From assembly GCA_030068075.1 (NCBI GenBank), contig CM057835.1:42700215-42764214 (forward strand): 64,000 nt of DNA. Reading direction: 5' to 3'. Origin of the DNA: Paguma larvata. Lineage: Eukaryota; Chordata; Mammalia; Carnivora; Viverridae. Below, in pieces: positions 22,990 through 35,259 of this stretch. Within the stretch, counting starts at the first letter, position 1. Every line of letters begins with the position of its first letter. A model generated the notes under the pieces. The model searched no databases, had not been told where the DNA came from, and saw only the letters and a list, made by a program, of their open reading frames with translations. The translations under genes and the position numbers were made by a program.

Positions 22990-24800
22990 CTTGAAGTCCC
23001 CTGAATGCCTTTCCATGATTTGTTTCCCACCTGTTACCTTAAGATGTAATCACTAGTCTATATTTTATTCCTATCATTCCCTCATGATTTTCAGTAGTGT
23101 TACCGAAAATGTTGTGACCCTAAATATATTGATTTTTTAAAATCTTTTTAAAAATAGTACAGAGGATTCCTCTGCAGTATATTCTTCACCCAGCTTCCCC
23201 TAAAGTTATTCACGGTCTTGCAATAGTCAATGATCAAAGCCAGGAAACTACCACTGGAAAATGCTTTTTGAATCTCACTGTATTTTTCGCCAGTGCTTGT
23301 TCTGTTCCAGATTCCAGTCCAGGATCTTACACTGCATTTAGTGTTGTTTTATAATTGGCATATTCCGTTATGATTGAATTTGAATATTTTCCCATATGTT
23401 TCAGGATTGTTTTATTTCTTTTTGTGTGTGAATTGCTTATTTGGATCATTTTCAGAGTTTTCAGTGAGGATTTTGATGCTTCATCCCTCAGAACTCAATA
23501 AGAGTTTTATGCATATATTAAACACTTAGCCCTGTGAAGTATAATTAGCAAATATTTTCTCCTACTTTTTCCAATTGTATTTTGACTTTATTTTTGTTAT
23601 TTTGTACCACATGAAATTTGAATTTATACATGGTCAACTCTAATGTTTTCTTTGATTGTCTCTACACTGTGAGTCATAGTTAGAAAGCCTTCACCTACTC
23701 TGAAGTTAAAGAGCAATTTACCTATGTTTTATTACTGTACTTTTATAGTTAAATTTTTTATGTGTAGATACCTAATCTATTTGGAACCATTTATTTTTGC
23801 GCCTGGTGTGAGGTATAGGTCTACTTGTATCTTTTCCCAAGTGACTAAACACTTGTGTTGGCACCATTTACTATGAAGTCCATCATGTTCCAGTGATTTG
23901 AGATGCCACCGTAGGTCATATACTGAATGTGTATATGTACTTGATTCAATTTCAGGGCTATGTATTATTCTATTCCATTGGTCTGTCTAGACATGCACCA
24001 GAGTTATAATGATTTAATTATAGAATCTTTTTTTTTTCTTTTGAGAGAGATAGGACACAAATGAGGGAGCAGTAGAGAGAGAGAGAGAGAGAGAGAAGCG
24101 GGGCTCACCTGGGGCTCACCCGGGGCTGTGTTCACCCAAAGCAGGGCTTGTGCTCAACCAATACAGGGTTGAAGCTCAGCAGAAGCGGAGCATGCATTCA
24201 CTGTATATGGGGCTCAAACTCATGGACCATGAGATCATGACCTGAGCCAAAGTCAGATGCTTAACCGACTGAGCCACCCAGGTGTGCTTAATTATAGAAT
24301 CTTGAGCAAAAAGCAGAGTGGTGCAGTGAAAGCACGCTGAGCCCATGATTACAGAATCTCCATTTCAATGTCTAATAGAGGTAGTCTACTTCATAGTTTT
24401 GCTTTCTTAGTGTTTTTCTGGCTACTCTAACATATTTGGTATTTTCATATGAATCTTAGTATCAGGTAAACTTTTATTAATTTTTTGCCTTTGTCTTGTA
24501 TAGGCCCAATTCAGTTATTCATCATTTTTGTGTAGCATTTCCATTACAGAATATGCCATGACTTAGCCATTCTACTGCTGATGGGCAGTTAGATTCTTTT
24601 TACCTTTTTATTATCACAACCTCTACTGTTTTCAACAATTTGGAGTCTGTCTTTTATTGCACACATGTAAGATTTTCTCTCGGCTATATACCTACAAGTG
24701 GAATTGTGGGACCATAGGATATAAACATATTCAGCCTAACTACATAATGCCCGCTTCCTTTCCAAGGAAACTATTTCAGTTAAGAATCCAGCAGTTTTAA
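22990..24800 (-). mobile_element. Old L1 (L1M/L1ME-type) 3' part, antisense
   Basis: Reads as the reverse complement of an old L1: 3' end-like sequence around 23150-23570 ('cacccagcttcccctaaagt'), then ORF2 C-terminal pieces ('attctattccattggtctgt' near 23968) and another segment near 24560-24790 ('ctactgctgatgggcagtta', 'cctacaagtggaattgtggg'). It is interrupted by the SINE at 24030. No open frame survives. Confidence 0.75.
24030..24287 (-). mobile_element. CAN-SINE with expanded interior
   Basis: Exact 16-bp TSD ttaattatagaatctt (24014-24029 and 24288-24303). Tail and head are standard, but the interior (about 24095-24200) holds extra sequence with repeated 'ggggctcacc' units and is about 50 bases longer than other copies. 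The insertion is probably a local duplication within the SINE. Confidence 0.93.
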
Positions 24801-24829
24801 AAAGAGCGTTTATTAATTTTTAATCACAT

Positions 24830-26510
24830 AGAATATTCTAGTCATTGTTTTCTTTTTTATTGCAGTAAAATACACATAACATAAAATTTAGCCTCTTAAC
24901 CATTTTTAAGTGTACAATTAAGTATTGAATATATTCATAACGTGCAACTATCACCACTATCCATATCCAAAATTCTTTGCATTTTATAAAATTGAAACTC
25001 TATACCAATTACATAATAACTCCCCATTCCCCGCTCCTTCCAGCCCCTGGCAACCACTGTTAAACTTTCTCTCCATGATTTTGACTACTCTAAGTACCTC
25101 ATATAAGTGAAATAACAGTATTTGTCATTGTGACTCATTTATTTTTCATAGTATAGTGTCCTCAAGGTTCACCCATGTTGTAGCATAGGTCAAAATTTCT
25201 TTTTAAGACTGAAAAATATTCCATTTTATGTATATACTACATTTTGCTCGTCCATTTATGTATCCGTAGACACTTGGGTTGTGTTCATGCTTCAGCTATC
25301 ATGAATAATGCTGCTCTGAACATGGTGTAAAAATATCTCTCCCTAAGACCTTGCTTTCAATTCTTTGGGGTGTATACCTGAAAGTGGAATTATTGGATCT
25401 ACTTTTAATTTTTGAGAAACTGCCACATTGTTTTCCGCAGCAACTGTACCATTTAACATTCTCACCAGCAAAACACAGGGTTCTAATTTCTCTACATCCT
25501 CACCAACACTAGTTATTTTATGTTTTGTGTGTGTGTGCTTTGTTTTGCTTTGGCTTTTTATGATAGCAGCCTCATGGGTATAAGGTGATATCTCATTGTA
25601 GTTTTGATTTTCATTTTCCTAATGATTAGTGATATTGAGCATCTTTTTATGTACTCAAAAGCCATTTACAGATCTTCTTTGGAGAAATAGCTATTCAAGT
25701 TCTTTGCCTACTTAAAAAAAAATATTTATTTATTTATTATTTTGAGAGAGAGAGCACAAGTGGAGGAGAGGCAGAGAGAGAAGAATAGAGAGAAAAAATC
25801 TAGCAGGCTCCATGCTGTCAGGCAGAGCCAGACACAGAGCTTGATCCCATGAACCATGAGATCATGACCTGAGCCGAGATCAAGAGCTGTATGTTTAACC
25901 AACGGAGCCGCCCAGGCACCCCTGCCCACTTTTGAATTGGGTTGTTTCTGGTTGTCATATTTTAGGAGCTCTCTACATATTCTGGATATTAATCCCTTAC
26001 CAGTAATATGATTTGCAAATATTTTCTTCATTCTGTGGATTTCCTTTTTACTCCATTGATAATGTCTTTTGGTGCACAATTTTAATTTTCATGACGTCCA
26101 ATTTTGGTTGTAGCTGTTGCCTGTCCCATTGGTGTCATAACCAGGAAATCATGGCCAAATCCAATGTCATGAAGCTTTTGTTCTATGCTTTTTTCCCCAA
26201 GAATTTTATAGTTTTACCATTTGCATTTAGGGCTTTGATCCATTTTGAGTTGAGTTTTGAGTATGGTGTTAGGTAAGGATCCAACTTTATTTCTTTCCTT
26301 TCGATGTAGATATGAAGTTTCCACAGCACTATTTATTGAAAGACAGTCCTTTTCCCATTGAATGGTCTTTGTAGCCTTGTCGAAAATCATTTGACTATAT
26401 ATGTGAGGGTTTATTTTTGTGGTCTCTGTTCTATTCCATTGGTCTTATACGTCTGTTTTTATGATAGAACCATATTGTTTAATGAGTAAATTTAGTAAGG
26501 TCTGTAAAGA
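24830..26510 (-). mobile_element. L1M 3' half, antisense
   Basis: Follows the L1 reverse-complement consensus closely: 'cccctggcaaccactgttaa' (25036), 'ttcacccatgttgtagcata' (25169), 'atgaataatgctgctctgaa' (25300), 'tctccacatcctcaccaaca'-like at 25488, 'ctttgatccattttgagttg' (26233) and 'cattgaatggtctttgtagc' (26356). The SINE at 25714 interrupts it. It is better preserved than the L1 to its left, so it is a separate insertion. Confidence 0.85.
25714..25922 (-). mobile_element. CAN-SINE inside the antisense L1
   Basis: Tail aatatttatttatttattat, (GA)n body, 'catgagatcatgacctgagc' block and head ccgcccaggcacccc. Flanks tgcctactt (25705-25713) and tgcccactt (25923-25931) form the TSD. Confidence 0.92.
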
Positions 26511-26514
26511 ATTA

Positions 26515-27132
26515 AAAAAAATAAGTTACAAACTGGAAGACAGTATTCACAAATCACATATTCAGTAAAGAACTTGTACTCAGAATATATAAAGAACTAT
26601 TAAACTCAACAATAAAAGAACAAAGAATTCAATTAAACCTGAGAAAAGGACTTGAAGAGACAGTTCACTAAAAAGAATAATAGGTTGGGAAATAAGCACA
26701 TGAAAAATAGTCCAATATCACCAGTCATTGTGAAAATGCCACAATGAGATACCATTACATACCTATTACAATAACTAAATAAACAATACTGACAATACCA
26801 AATACCGACAAAGATGCAGAGCAATTAGAACTCTCATACATTACTGGTGGGAACAAAAACTGGTATGCCACTTTGAAAAATGCTGTGCCAGTTTCTTACA
26901 AGGTTAAATATATACTTATCTTAGGACCTTTCAGTCCCACTATTAGGTATTTACCAGAGTGAACTTATGTTTATACAAATGTTTATAGACGATGTATTAA
27001 TAATTTGCCCCAAACTAGAGAATTAACCTTAATATCTCTCAGTCGGTGAATGAATAAATATACTGTGTTGCATTCATACAATGGAATACCAGTCAACAAT
27101 AACAAAGGAGTTCACAAGTGACAAAACTATAG
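26515..27132 (+). mobile_element. L1 ORF2 C-terminal part, sense
   Basis: Sense L1 sequence: 'acaaactggaagacagtatt' (26528), 'ggacttgaagagacagttca' (26649), 'ccacaatgagataccattac' (26739), 'cttacaaggttaaatatata'. It covers part of the same consensus as the antisense L1 immediately to the left, giving an imperfect inverted repeat. Decayed. Confidence 0.82.
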
Positions 27133-27457
27133 CTCATGAAGACTGGCGAGTCTGAAACTTGTAGGCCCGGCTGACAGTCTGGAAATTCAGGTAGGATTTG
27201 ATGTCATATTCTTGAATCTGGAAGTAATCTAGAGACAGAATTCCTTCCTCCTCAGCAGGCCTCTGTCTTTTAAGGCCTTCAGCTGATTGCATGAGATTCA
27301 CACATACTATGGATGGTAATCTGCTTGACTCAAAGTCTACTAACTTAAATATTAATCATATCTACAAAATACCTTCCCAGCCACATCCAGCAGATATTTG
27401 AACAAGCAGGTGGGCTATATGGCTTAGCTAAGGTGACACTATAATCTATCATCACAC
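27133..27457 (+). repeat. Ancient interspersed repeat, family not assigned (copy 2)
   Basis: Shares with 15757-16241 the order: 'ggccttcagctgattgcatg', 'atggtaatctgcttgactca', 'aagtctactaacttaaatat', then a 'taatctatcatcaca' end. The left part (agtctgaaacttgtaggccc) is present here only. It abuts the sense L1. Confidence 0.65.
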
Positions 27458-27618
27458 AGAATGTGTAGTAGCATGACACTGAGAACCTTCTAAGGCCATA
27501 ATCTTAGGGACACCCCATATTTTTACAGGCATTAGCTCTAGAAATCACACCGATTTTCATGATAAAGATCTGAGAAATATCACCTCATATTTCTAATAAA
27601 GGAGAGAAAAAGAGTAAT

Positions 27619-28002
27619 TGCTATGGACTGAATTATATGTGTCCTGTCCCCTCTGTTTCATATACTAAAGTCCTAAGCCCCGATGTCATGGTGTTGGATA
27701 TGGGGCCTATGGGAGGAAATTAGGATTACATGAGCTCATGAGGGTAAGGGCCCCATGATGGGATCTACCCTTAAAAGAAACGCCAGAGAGCTTGCCTCTA
27801 CTCTCTCAGTCTCTCTCTGCCATGTGAAACAGTGAGAAGGCAGATGACAGGAAGTCATGAGGAGAGGCGCTTACTAGGAACTGAGTTGGCCAGCAGCTTG
27901 ATATTTGATTTCCTAATCTCCAGAACTGTGAGAAATAATGTCTGTTGTTTAAGCCACCCATGCATGGTATTTTATTATAGCATCCCAAGCAGACTAATAC
28001 AG
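27619..28002 (+). mobile_element. MaLR solo LTR (MSTA/MSTB-like)
   Basis: Starts tgctatggactgaattatat and ends cccaagcagactaatacagc, with the expected internal words (cctatgggaggaaattagga, ccatgatgggatctaccc, gagagcttgcctctactctc, ccagaactgtgagaaataat, tctgttgtttaagccaccca). Length of about 384 bp suits a full MaLR LTR. No internal retroviral sequence lies next to it, so it is a solitary LTR and non-coding. Confidence 0.88.
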
Positions 28003-28470
28003 CAACCATTGTGAAATATGCCTAGAACCATCTCCATAAAAAATCTCTACAGAAGAAAAGATTCTTATCCAGTTGGGGAAAACTTATTCCTCCTACTCCA
28101 GTACCCATTAGCCTCTTTCTTACATGAGAGAGAAAAACATAGTCGACGGAGGTCAAGGCTTTAAGGAAATTTATTAGAAATACCATGGCCAAAGAAGGGA
28201 GTGGGGAATGGGAAAGAAAAGCTCTAACACTGAAGAAGAGATTGTGAAGGTCACAGCCTCAAGATACAGGCCCGCTAAAGTACTAGGATTTAATCATAAG
28301 AGTACAGAATGCTTTCCCATTCCCATATCATCACACCAAAATGGCTCGAGTAAAATAACAGTGGACGGCAACTGCTGGAATTGCAGAATACAGATTTTTT
28401 TCTGAAGAGGAATACTTAGGGAAGCCCAAAGTCAAGAGGTTGAGACAAAAACAGGGATGCTAAAGGAGTT
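28003..28470. other. Single-copy DNA
   Basis: No repeat or gene recognised; one short plus-strand frame (28208-28405) without known homology. Confidence 0.45.
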
Positions 28471-28487
28471 GAAAGACTCTGGCACCA

Positions 28488-28714
28488 GGGCAGCCTGGGT
28501 GGTTCAGTTGGTTGAGCGGCCGACTTCAGCTCAGGTCATGATCTTACGGTCTGTGAGTTCGAGGCCCCCATTGGGCTCTGTGCTGATGGCTCGGAGCCTG
28601 GAGCCTGCTTTGGATTCTGTGTCTGTCTCTCTCTCTGCCCTTCTCTTGCTCATGCTCTGTCTCTCTGTCTCTCAAAAATAAATAAATGTTAAAAAAATTA
28701 AAAAAAAAAAAAAA
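28488..28714 (+). mobile_element. CAN-SINE, young
   Basis: Near-consensus copy ending in an 18-base A run. TSD aaagactctggcacca (28472-28487) and aaagactctggtacca (28715-28730), 15 of 16 identical. The short hydrophilic frame it encodes recurs in other SINE copies and is not a gene. Confidence 0.95.
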
Positions 28715-28845
28715 AAAGACTCTGGTACCAATACCTACAGTAAACATTAAACATAGCCTGTACTGTAGGCTGCTTACCATAAATCCTGACATTAAAGACC
28801 TATTTATCTTTTCTCCTATTATCAATAACAACATATTTTGCTTTC

Positions 28846-28893
28846 TCTTTTTTTTTAACGTTTATTTATTTCTGAAAGAGAGATTGGGGGAGG

Positions 28894-28935
<42 letters not shown>

Positions 28936-29060
28936 CTCAAGCAGGCTCCACACTGTTCAGCTCAAAGCCCAATGTGAGGCTTGAACTCATGAACCATGAG
29001 ATCATGACCTGAGCTGAAATCAAGAGTCAGACGCTTAACTGATGAAACCACCCAGGTGCC
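28846..29060 (-). mobile_element. CAN-SINE with long (AG)n
   Basis: Reverse copy; (AG)n expansion at about 28900-28933. TSD acaacatattttgctttc (28828-28845) and acaacatatcttgctttc (29061-29078), 17 of 18 identical. Confidence 0.95.
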
Positions 29061-29084
29061 ACAACATATCTTGCTTTCAACAGA

Positions 29085-29790
29085 AAATGACAAAGCAAAA
29101 AACAAGCTAACAAGCAAACAAAGCAACAATGAAAACAACAACCCTCCTTCCCCCCAAAAAAACAACAGTCTGAGGAGACAAAGTAATCAGAATCAGACAG
29201 AAATATGGCACAGATGTTGGAATTATCTGGCAGGGAATTTAAAATAACTATGATTCACATGTTAACGTTTGCAAGAGAAAAAGAAGAGCACATGCAAGAA
29301 CAAATGGGTAATGGAAGAAGACAGAAACTCTAAAAGTCAAAAAGAAATTCCAAAAAGCAAAACCATAGTAACAGAAATGCAAAATGCCTTCCCAGGGCTC
29401 ATTAGTACACTTGACACAGGCAAAGAAAGAACTGGTGAGGTTAAAGGCCCATAGAAATGTCCCAAACTGAAAATGCTAAGAGAAAGCAAAACAAACAAAC
29501 AAACAAACAAAATAGGAAAAGCAGATTGGAGCATGCAAGAACTGTGGTTCAACGGCAAAAGGAGCACCATACACATAATTGGGATATCAGAAGAGAGAAC
29601 GCACTTGAAGAAATATTCAAAGTAATAAGGGCTGAGAACTTTTCAATGTTAGTGGCAACAGGAAGCCGCAGATCTAGGAGCCTCAGAGAACATCTAGGAG
29701 GATAAATACCAAATAAAACACACAAAAGGGGATTATATTCAAACGGCAGAAAGTCACAAAGAGAAAAATCTTATGGTGATGGTCACACTA
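29085..29790 (+). pseudogene. L1 (L1M-type) ORF1 remnant
   Basis: Reading 'MLELSGREFKITMIHMLT' from about 29216 and 'EHMQEQMGNG' near 29287 match L1M ORF1. Farther on, 'ggagcaccatacacataatt' and 'atctaggagcctcagagaac' continue in ORF1 order through the RNA-binding part to 'aaattccaaaactga'-like sequence. Stops and frameshifts break it. A (CAAA)n patch lies near 29488-29510. No ORF2 follows, so it is 3'-truncated or half-L1-like. Confidence 0.78.
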
Positions 29791-32700
29791 CTCCACCAAT
29801 TACCAGACATCTTTGAGTTCTCCAGTTAGAATGGGTGAGTTGAATGATACGTAAATGATCCCTCAGTAAAGCTGGTAGAAAAAATGGTGTCAGGACTCAG
29901 AGAAGTATTAAAAGCAAGTGTTGATGTCGAGTCAAAAAAACAACATTTATCCACATCAGGGAATCACTTTGTGTCTTTCCTATACAATCGAGACTCTCAG
30001 CACATGGATTAAAAGGAGAGGTCAGCCCTAGCCATGCTCCCGGGTAGGTGGATGACTGAGTGGAAATGAGTGGCATTGCCATTCTCTTTATGCTTGGTGA
30101 CTTCTTTGACCTGGGTGAGACAATGTGAAATAAATCAGCATTGTATCTGTTATAGCCCAACGTTGAATCTGAGTGTGTTTCAACCATATGTTTTCCCTCA
30201 TTTAAATTTTTTTTCATGCATTTAACATTTACTTTTACACCTGACTGTGTATATTTTTGGGTCTCCACTTTTCAAAACAGACAAGGGCAGGCTACCATGG
30301 CACAGGGATACATGCAAAGTAAACCCCCAGGCCTCCAGGAACAAGAACCTACCAGGCCGATATGTCTTCACCAACACTCCTCTGTGTTTTTTAAATGCAC
30401 ACACATTTTCTGTTTCTAATCAGTGCCTTCTCTCTTCAAGAAGAGAGAAAAAAAAACCAGCTTCTAGAGCAAAATAGCTTCACTGACATTTTCCCTCTGA
30501 TGCGATGCTTATCTGCTTCCCTCTGAAGGCTTCTCATTGGGTTTATCTGTCTTATGCTTTTAACAGTTTCTGGTCTGATTATTGTTATTTGTACAGCCCT
30601 GAAGCCTTTTAATCTCTGCGGGTGGAGATCTATTATAAGAGCTTATTGCTGGAGAAGAACATGATTTTGAAAAAGACTTTTGTCCTTCAATGGTAATCAG
30701 CACACAAATGCACCCTGCTTCTTCCTCTTTTAACCTTTGTTGCCACTAGGGATGTTTTCATACCGTCTTCTGTTTCCTAATCCAGTAATTAGCTACAACA
30801 ATTTTATTAGGGGGGAAAAAAAGGCAGTGAGAGAGGATAGAATATTGGTTTAGGAATGAGGAAATCCATTCTAAGTGTAGTCTTCGACTCTGTGTAACCC
30901 TTGCTAGGCAAATTATTTCAGGTAGTTTAGCTTGATAGCCTAAGCATTTGGGGGGGGTGACCTGGTGAGATTCACATTCCACAGAACAAAGCAAGTTATA
31001 CATAAAAGATGAACTGAAATTATTTCATTAAAATTGATTTACCCCATCCAGACAAAAGGGGCAAAGGGCAAAATGACTCCAATGAAATTGGTTTGGTAAA
31101 TTCCTCCTCAGGGGCAGTGAGTCATTATTCAAATGGCTAATCCATGGACCCACTTGCCCTGCTTCCTAAGGGCCTACTCAGAATAGACCCATCTTCACTG
31201 CCAGGGTCACAGAGGAGTGTGAATGAAAGACTTTTTTCTTCCTTGTTTTAACAGAGAAGAAAGAAGAAAGGTGTTGGACAGAGTACTGGATTCAATCAAG
31301 AAATCACATTGATCAAGAGAGTAGTTCCTCCCAAGGAGAAAAGGCGGAATTGTAAACTTTCTTAAGGGATTCAACAGCATTGTTGTATGAATAAGTAAAC
31401 TGTGTCCCCAGGCTGTGAGCAGTTCGGTGTCATTCAGTTTTATCTCTCTTTTTAGAGCCATTCTTTCTTGGATCTCTTACCAATGGTGCAGACCTTAAAA
31501 TCTAAGATTAAAGATACTAGAAATGTCCCTAGACCTACAAATGTGAGGTCAAAGTCTTGGTCTTTCTCCAAGAAATACACTTCTACTGCATTTTTGTAAA
31601 GCAAATTGATTCATGACGTAATTCTTAGATTTGTTTTCATGGAGTTTTGGAGTCAGACAATTTTAGTGAAACATACTTAAATATGTAACGCAGGTAAGCA
31701 CAGCACAGATCAGATGCCAAACAAAGTGAATGCCACCAACCAAAACAAGACAAAACCGTATCTGCCCAAGTTACGATCTCAGATCTCAAATAGAATTGAA
31801 TTGAGCAATTTTATTTGGGCCCCAGCGTTTAATAATTTCAAAGTGTTATTTGCAATTGCATTATACAGCCTTTCGTGGGACTGAGTTTCTTCACTTTAAA
31901 AGTGGGTGGAATTCCTAACTTTCTTGATTGGTGTGGCTATTAAATTATAGAATATATTTACACATCCAGCACAGTGCCTGACATGTAAATTATAGTCTTT
32001 ACTTCTATTTTCTGCACCTCAATTTATTGTATTGCAAACTGGAATTGCTTTTACAACCTGCTTTAAAATTATTGTGAGAGGAAAGCCTGACAAATAATGG
32101 GAAAATATTGATAAAATGATGAAAGGACACATTGAGTATTAACAAATCCCTTGCATACTTTGAATTCTAGTAAAGTTTGAGCCTGGGGAGAGCTCAAGAG
32201 TTCTGCCACATGGAGACGCATGATTGGACACGAAGCATTTGGCTAGGTGATTTCACTGGCCTGTTTGTCCGAGAGCCACAACAAAGGGTGACATTTGTAT
32301 TTCTAGGGCCCCCGTGTGACTCAACCCTATCGACAAGCTGTGCCTATTCAACCTGACCACATTTATAATCCTGGTAGTTTGTTCATCAAATGATCCAAAG
32401 TCAAAGTTGCAAGTCCTTTAAACTAAGAATATGTGAGTCTTTCCAAAGAGACAACAGTACCGACGAGGGGTGGCTGTGTTTGTAATATCTGGGAGGGACC
32501 GTGCAACACATCCAGGCTAGGAAGATGGGCAAATGATGTCAGAAAATGAGGGCAGAGATCTGACTGTGTGGTTTTTAGGACCACAACACAGAACAGTCCC
32601 GTGTCCTTAGATCATCTTTCCTTTCCTTTTGCAGCAATGGTGAGTGTAGATGTCTTACACTTGGAACAGTCTAGAAGATCTGAGAACCAGCGGGCAGATA

Positions 32701-33660
32701 CTTTGAGTAAATCTATCTCAACTTTTTTCTTTTTTAATCATGCTACATCCCTGCTTATCCAACACCGAGGAGTATCCGTGGACTGTTCTTTGCAATTACA
32801 CTGTTCATTCAGTATTCAGTATTCTCTTCCCACGTGCCAAATACAGTGTATGGTGCTGGGCAGTTTCAGCTGAGTTTCCCACCGTGGATGGTAATCTCCC
32901 CCGCCACGTTTCAAATCATTACCTTTGTACCTTTGCTGCTCCCAAGAATCTTTTAGGTCCTCCTTGAACTCCATGAAAAGCAATCGTTGGATGTTTTTGT
33001 TCTTTAATTAATCAAAGATGCTCCAGGCAGTCAAATATTATTCAGTGCTCACAGAGTGACGCCGTGCATATGTGCCATAAACCTAAAAAATAAATCTGAG
33101 TTCTATACCTCACTACATTCAGTTAGTGCTTTCTGGGAAAATACTTAATGGCTTATATTTAAGCTTATTTTTCTCTTTCGTTCCTCTTTAACAGTGGATT
33201 CTGGCTTTTTGTTTTGGCATGAGGTTGCTAATGAGACTATTACAAAGCACGGCTATTCTCTTTTTCCAACAAATGGTTCCGGATCACATACTTTCTCATC
33301 GTTAAGGTTATCAGTCTGTCCTGTGATAACCAAATCTTAGAGTATCCTTTGGTATAGGCAATGATCTCTAGCGGTACGGAAGTCAAAATGCTTATGTGCC
33401 CAGCCCATGACTCAGGTCTGTGTGAGACACAGTAATAATTAGAAAAAGCTCCCTCCCTAAATTCATATCAAACTCTCGTAACAGGCAGCAGTCAATAGGG
33501 CAGACGTCCGCATGAGTCTAGCAGAGGCCAAGGAGAAAATTAATTACATGTTCTCCCGAACAAACTGCCAAAGCATACTGGTTTCACAAAACCAAAGAGT
33601 AAATGTTCTCTTAAAGGATGTGTAAGATAAATGAAGACGAGAGAATCAGAAAATGTCCAC
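29791..33660. other. Transposon-poor block with candidate conserved elements
   Basis: Nearly 3.9 kb with no SINE, L1 or LTR I can recognise. Stretches that look constrained: 30480-30760 (gcttctcattgggtttatct to cctttgttgccactaggg), 31020-31200, 31640-31900 (gtgttatttgcaattgcatt) and 32150-32420 (aaatgatccaaagtcaaagt). These have mixed composition without decay signatures and hold octamer-, homeodomain- and nuclear-receptor-like words. Regulatory role is inferred. Confidence 0.4.
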
Positions 33661-33664
33661 TAGA

Positions 33665-33800
33665 CTAGCTAATATTTCCTCTTTTTACTTTAGCTTTCAT
33701 TAAACTGTAGGATTCTCTTTCTATCGGCTGTGCCTGATAGAGCCTGGCATATAGTTGAGGGGCCGTAAAAGACTATTGAGTAAATGAAGAAGGGCACATC
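33665..33800 (+). mobile_element. L2 3'-end fragment
   Basis: The words 'gatagagcctggcatatagt' and 'gactattgagtaaatgaaga' follow the L2 end consensus (gtgcctggcacatagtaggtgc..aataaa). A 17-18 base T run at 33830-33846 lies just outside. Confidence 0.55.
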
Positions 33801-33846
33801 TTTAACCTTAAAAGAAGTAATGCTGGGCATTTTTTTTTTTTTTTTG

Positions 33847-34244
33847 TAATTTGTTATACTCATGTGCCTGTCTTTAGCTATCAAGTGGTTGTGTTGATGT
33901 ATATATGTACGAAGAGTTTAGATTTCAGTTTCTTTAGTTCAAAAGAATCTATAGATTATTTATGCTAGCCGTGTGAGAGATACGGTAATAAATGCGGTAG
34001 AATATTCAGCCTCCAAGGAGTAAGTAAATGATTTCTTTTTTTCATGGATAGCAAAATGGCAAAAGGAAATTAATTTCATGGTTGAATATATTAAATTTTG
34101 CTTATGGGACACTTAGTTAAATTTGAATTTCAGAAAGACAACAAATATTTTTTTTTAGGATAAGTATGTTTCATGTACTAATTGGAGCATACCTATCTAG
34201 AGTGTGGTATTCACTATCTAAAATTCAAATTTAACTAGACATTC

Positions 34245-34276
<32 letters not shown>

Positions 34277-34551
34277 CAGGTGCGCTCATTAAATCTAGTA
34301 ATTATACATACTTTTCAGGCCACTTTTTATATAGCAGAATCATCTAAATTGGTTTCCTCCTGTTTACACACTGTGGAGATGGTACAAATTGTAAAATGTT
34401 TTAACAATAGAGAAAAGTAGGAGCTCAGAAGAGCACCAGGGAGGAGAGCTAGGCCCTTGGATAATAATTAATCACAAAAGAAATTACTTGTTCAAAATGT
34501 TGACGCTGATCATGGGAGCATAAATGTTTATTCGCTTGTTTGTTGGTGGAA
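33847..34551. other. Single-copy AT-rich DNA
   Basis: Nothing recognised other than the TG microsatellite at 34245-34276. Confidence 0.45.
34245..34276 (+). repeat. (TG)n microsatellite
   Basis: About 12 uninterrupted TG units, then TATGTGTG. Likely length-polymorphic. Confidence 0.95.
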
Positions 34552-34690
34552 GCATGATACTGTGGTTTAAGATCTAGGCTTTGAAGGCAGATTGGCCAGT
34601 TCTGTAACCAGTAGTGCTAGGACTCCGGCAAGGACTCATGCTTTCCATGACTGAGTGCCTTCATGTGACAAATCAGGACGAGTAGAATAC
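34552..34690 (+). mobile_element. MIR SINE, sense, diverged
   Basis: The pattern 'actgtggtttaagatctagg', 'ctttgaaggcagattggcc' and a later 'gactgagtgccttcatgtga' matches the MIR promoter half and core. Confidence 0.55.
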
Positions 34691-35259
34691 CAAAAGATAG
34701 AAGAGCATTCTCGGACATCTCAGAGCTAGCTCGGCACTCACTATTAGCCTTTTCCTGTTGAGTATAAGCAATTTCACAGAACACCAAGATCAGATGTAGC
34801 CACTCTGACTGTGATGGACCAAGACAAAAATAAAATCAGTCCATAATCATGTATGAATACAGACAAACACATGAGTATGTGTGTAATCACACATCAAAAA
34901 TGACCTAACACTGCCCCATCCTGGCTACTGTAAATGACTGGCTAATAGAACATAAGTCCCTTATTTACAACTTTAACCTTGCAAACTTCTTTCTGGAGAA
35001 GATGTATTAAGTTGTCCAAACATGAGATTAGTGCCACTTTCTGAGAGTATCCAATTCAGAACAAAGGCCTGAGTCCAAATCTCCTTCAAATCACAACACG
35101 CAAACCCCAATCCTTTCTAGCACTGTCTTATTGAGATGTCCTTTGCCACTCCCCTCCCTCCATGGTGTGCATTTTCCTTTATTGTGAGGAGCCATTCAGC
35201 CTGTTCAACTATAGATATATTTCTAGTAGTCTTTGACTGGAGGCCATCTCCATCATCAG
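34691..35259. other. Single-copy DNA
   Basis: No repeat or gene recognised between the MIR and the left direct repeat of the retrocopy candidate. Confidence 0.45.

Noticed and set aside
27619..28002. Possible complete endogenous retrovirus around the LTRs
   Set aside because: The three LTR-like segments (27619, 45952, 61412) are MaLR-type and stand alone, with no gag, pol or env-like sequence nearby.
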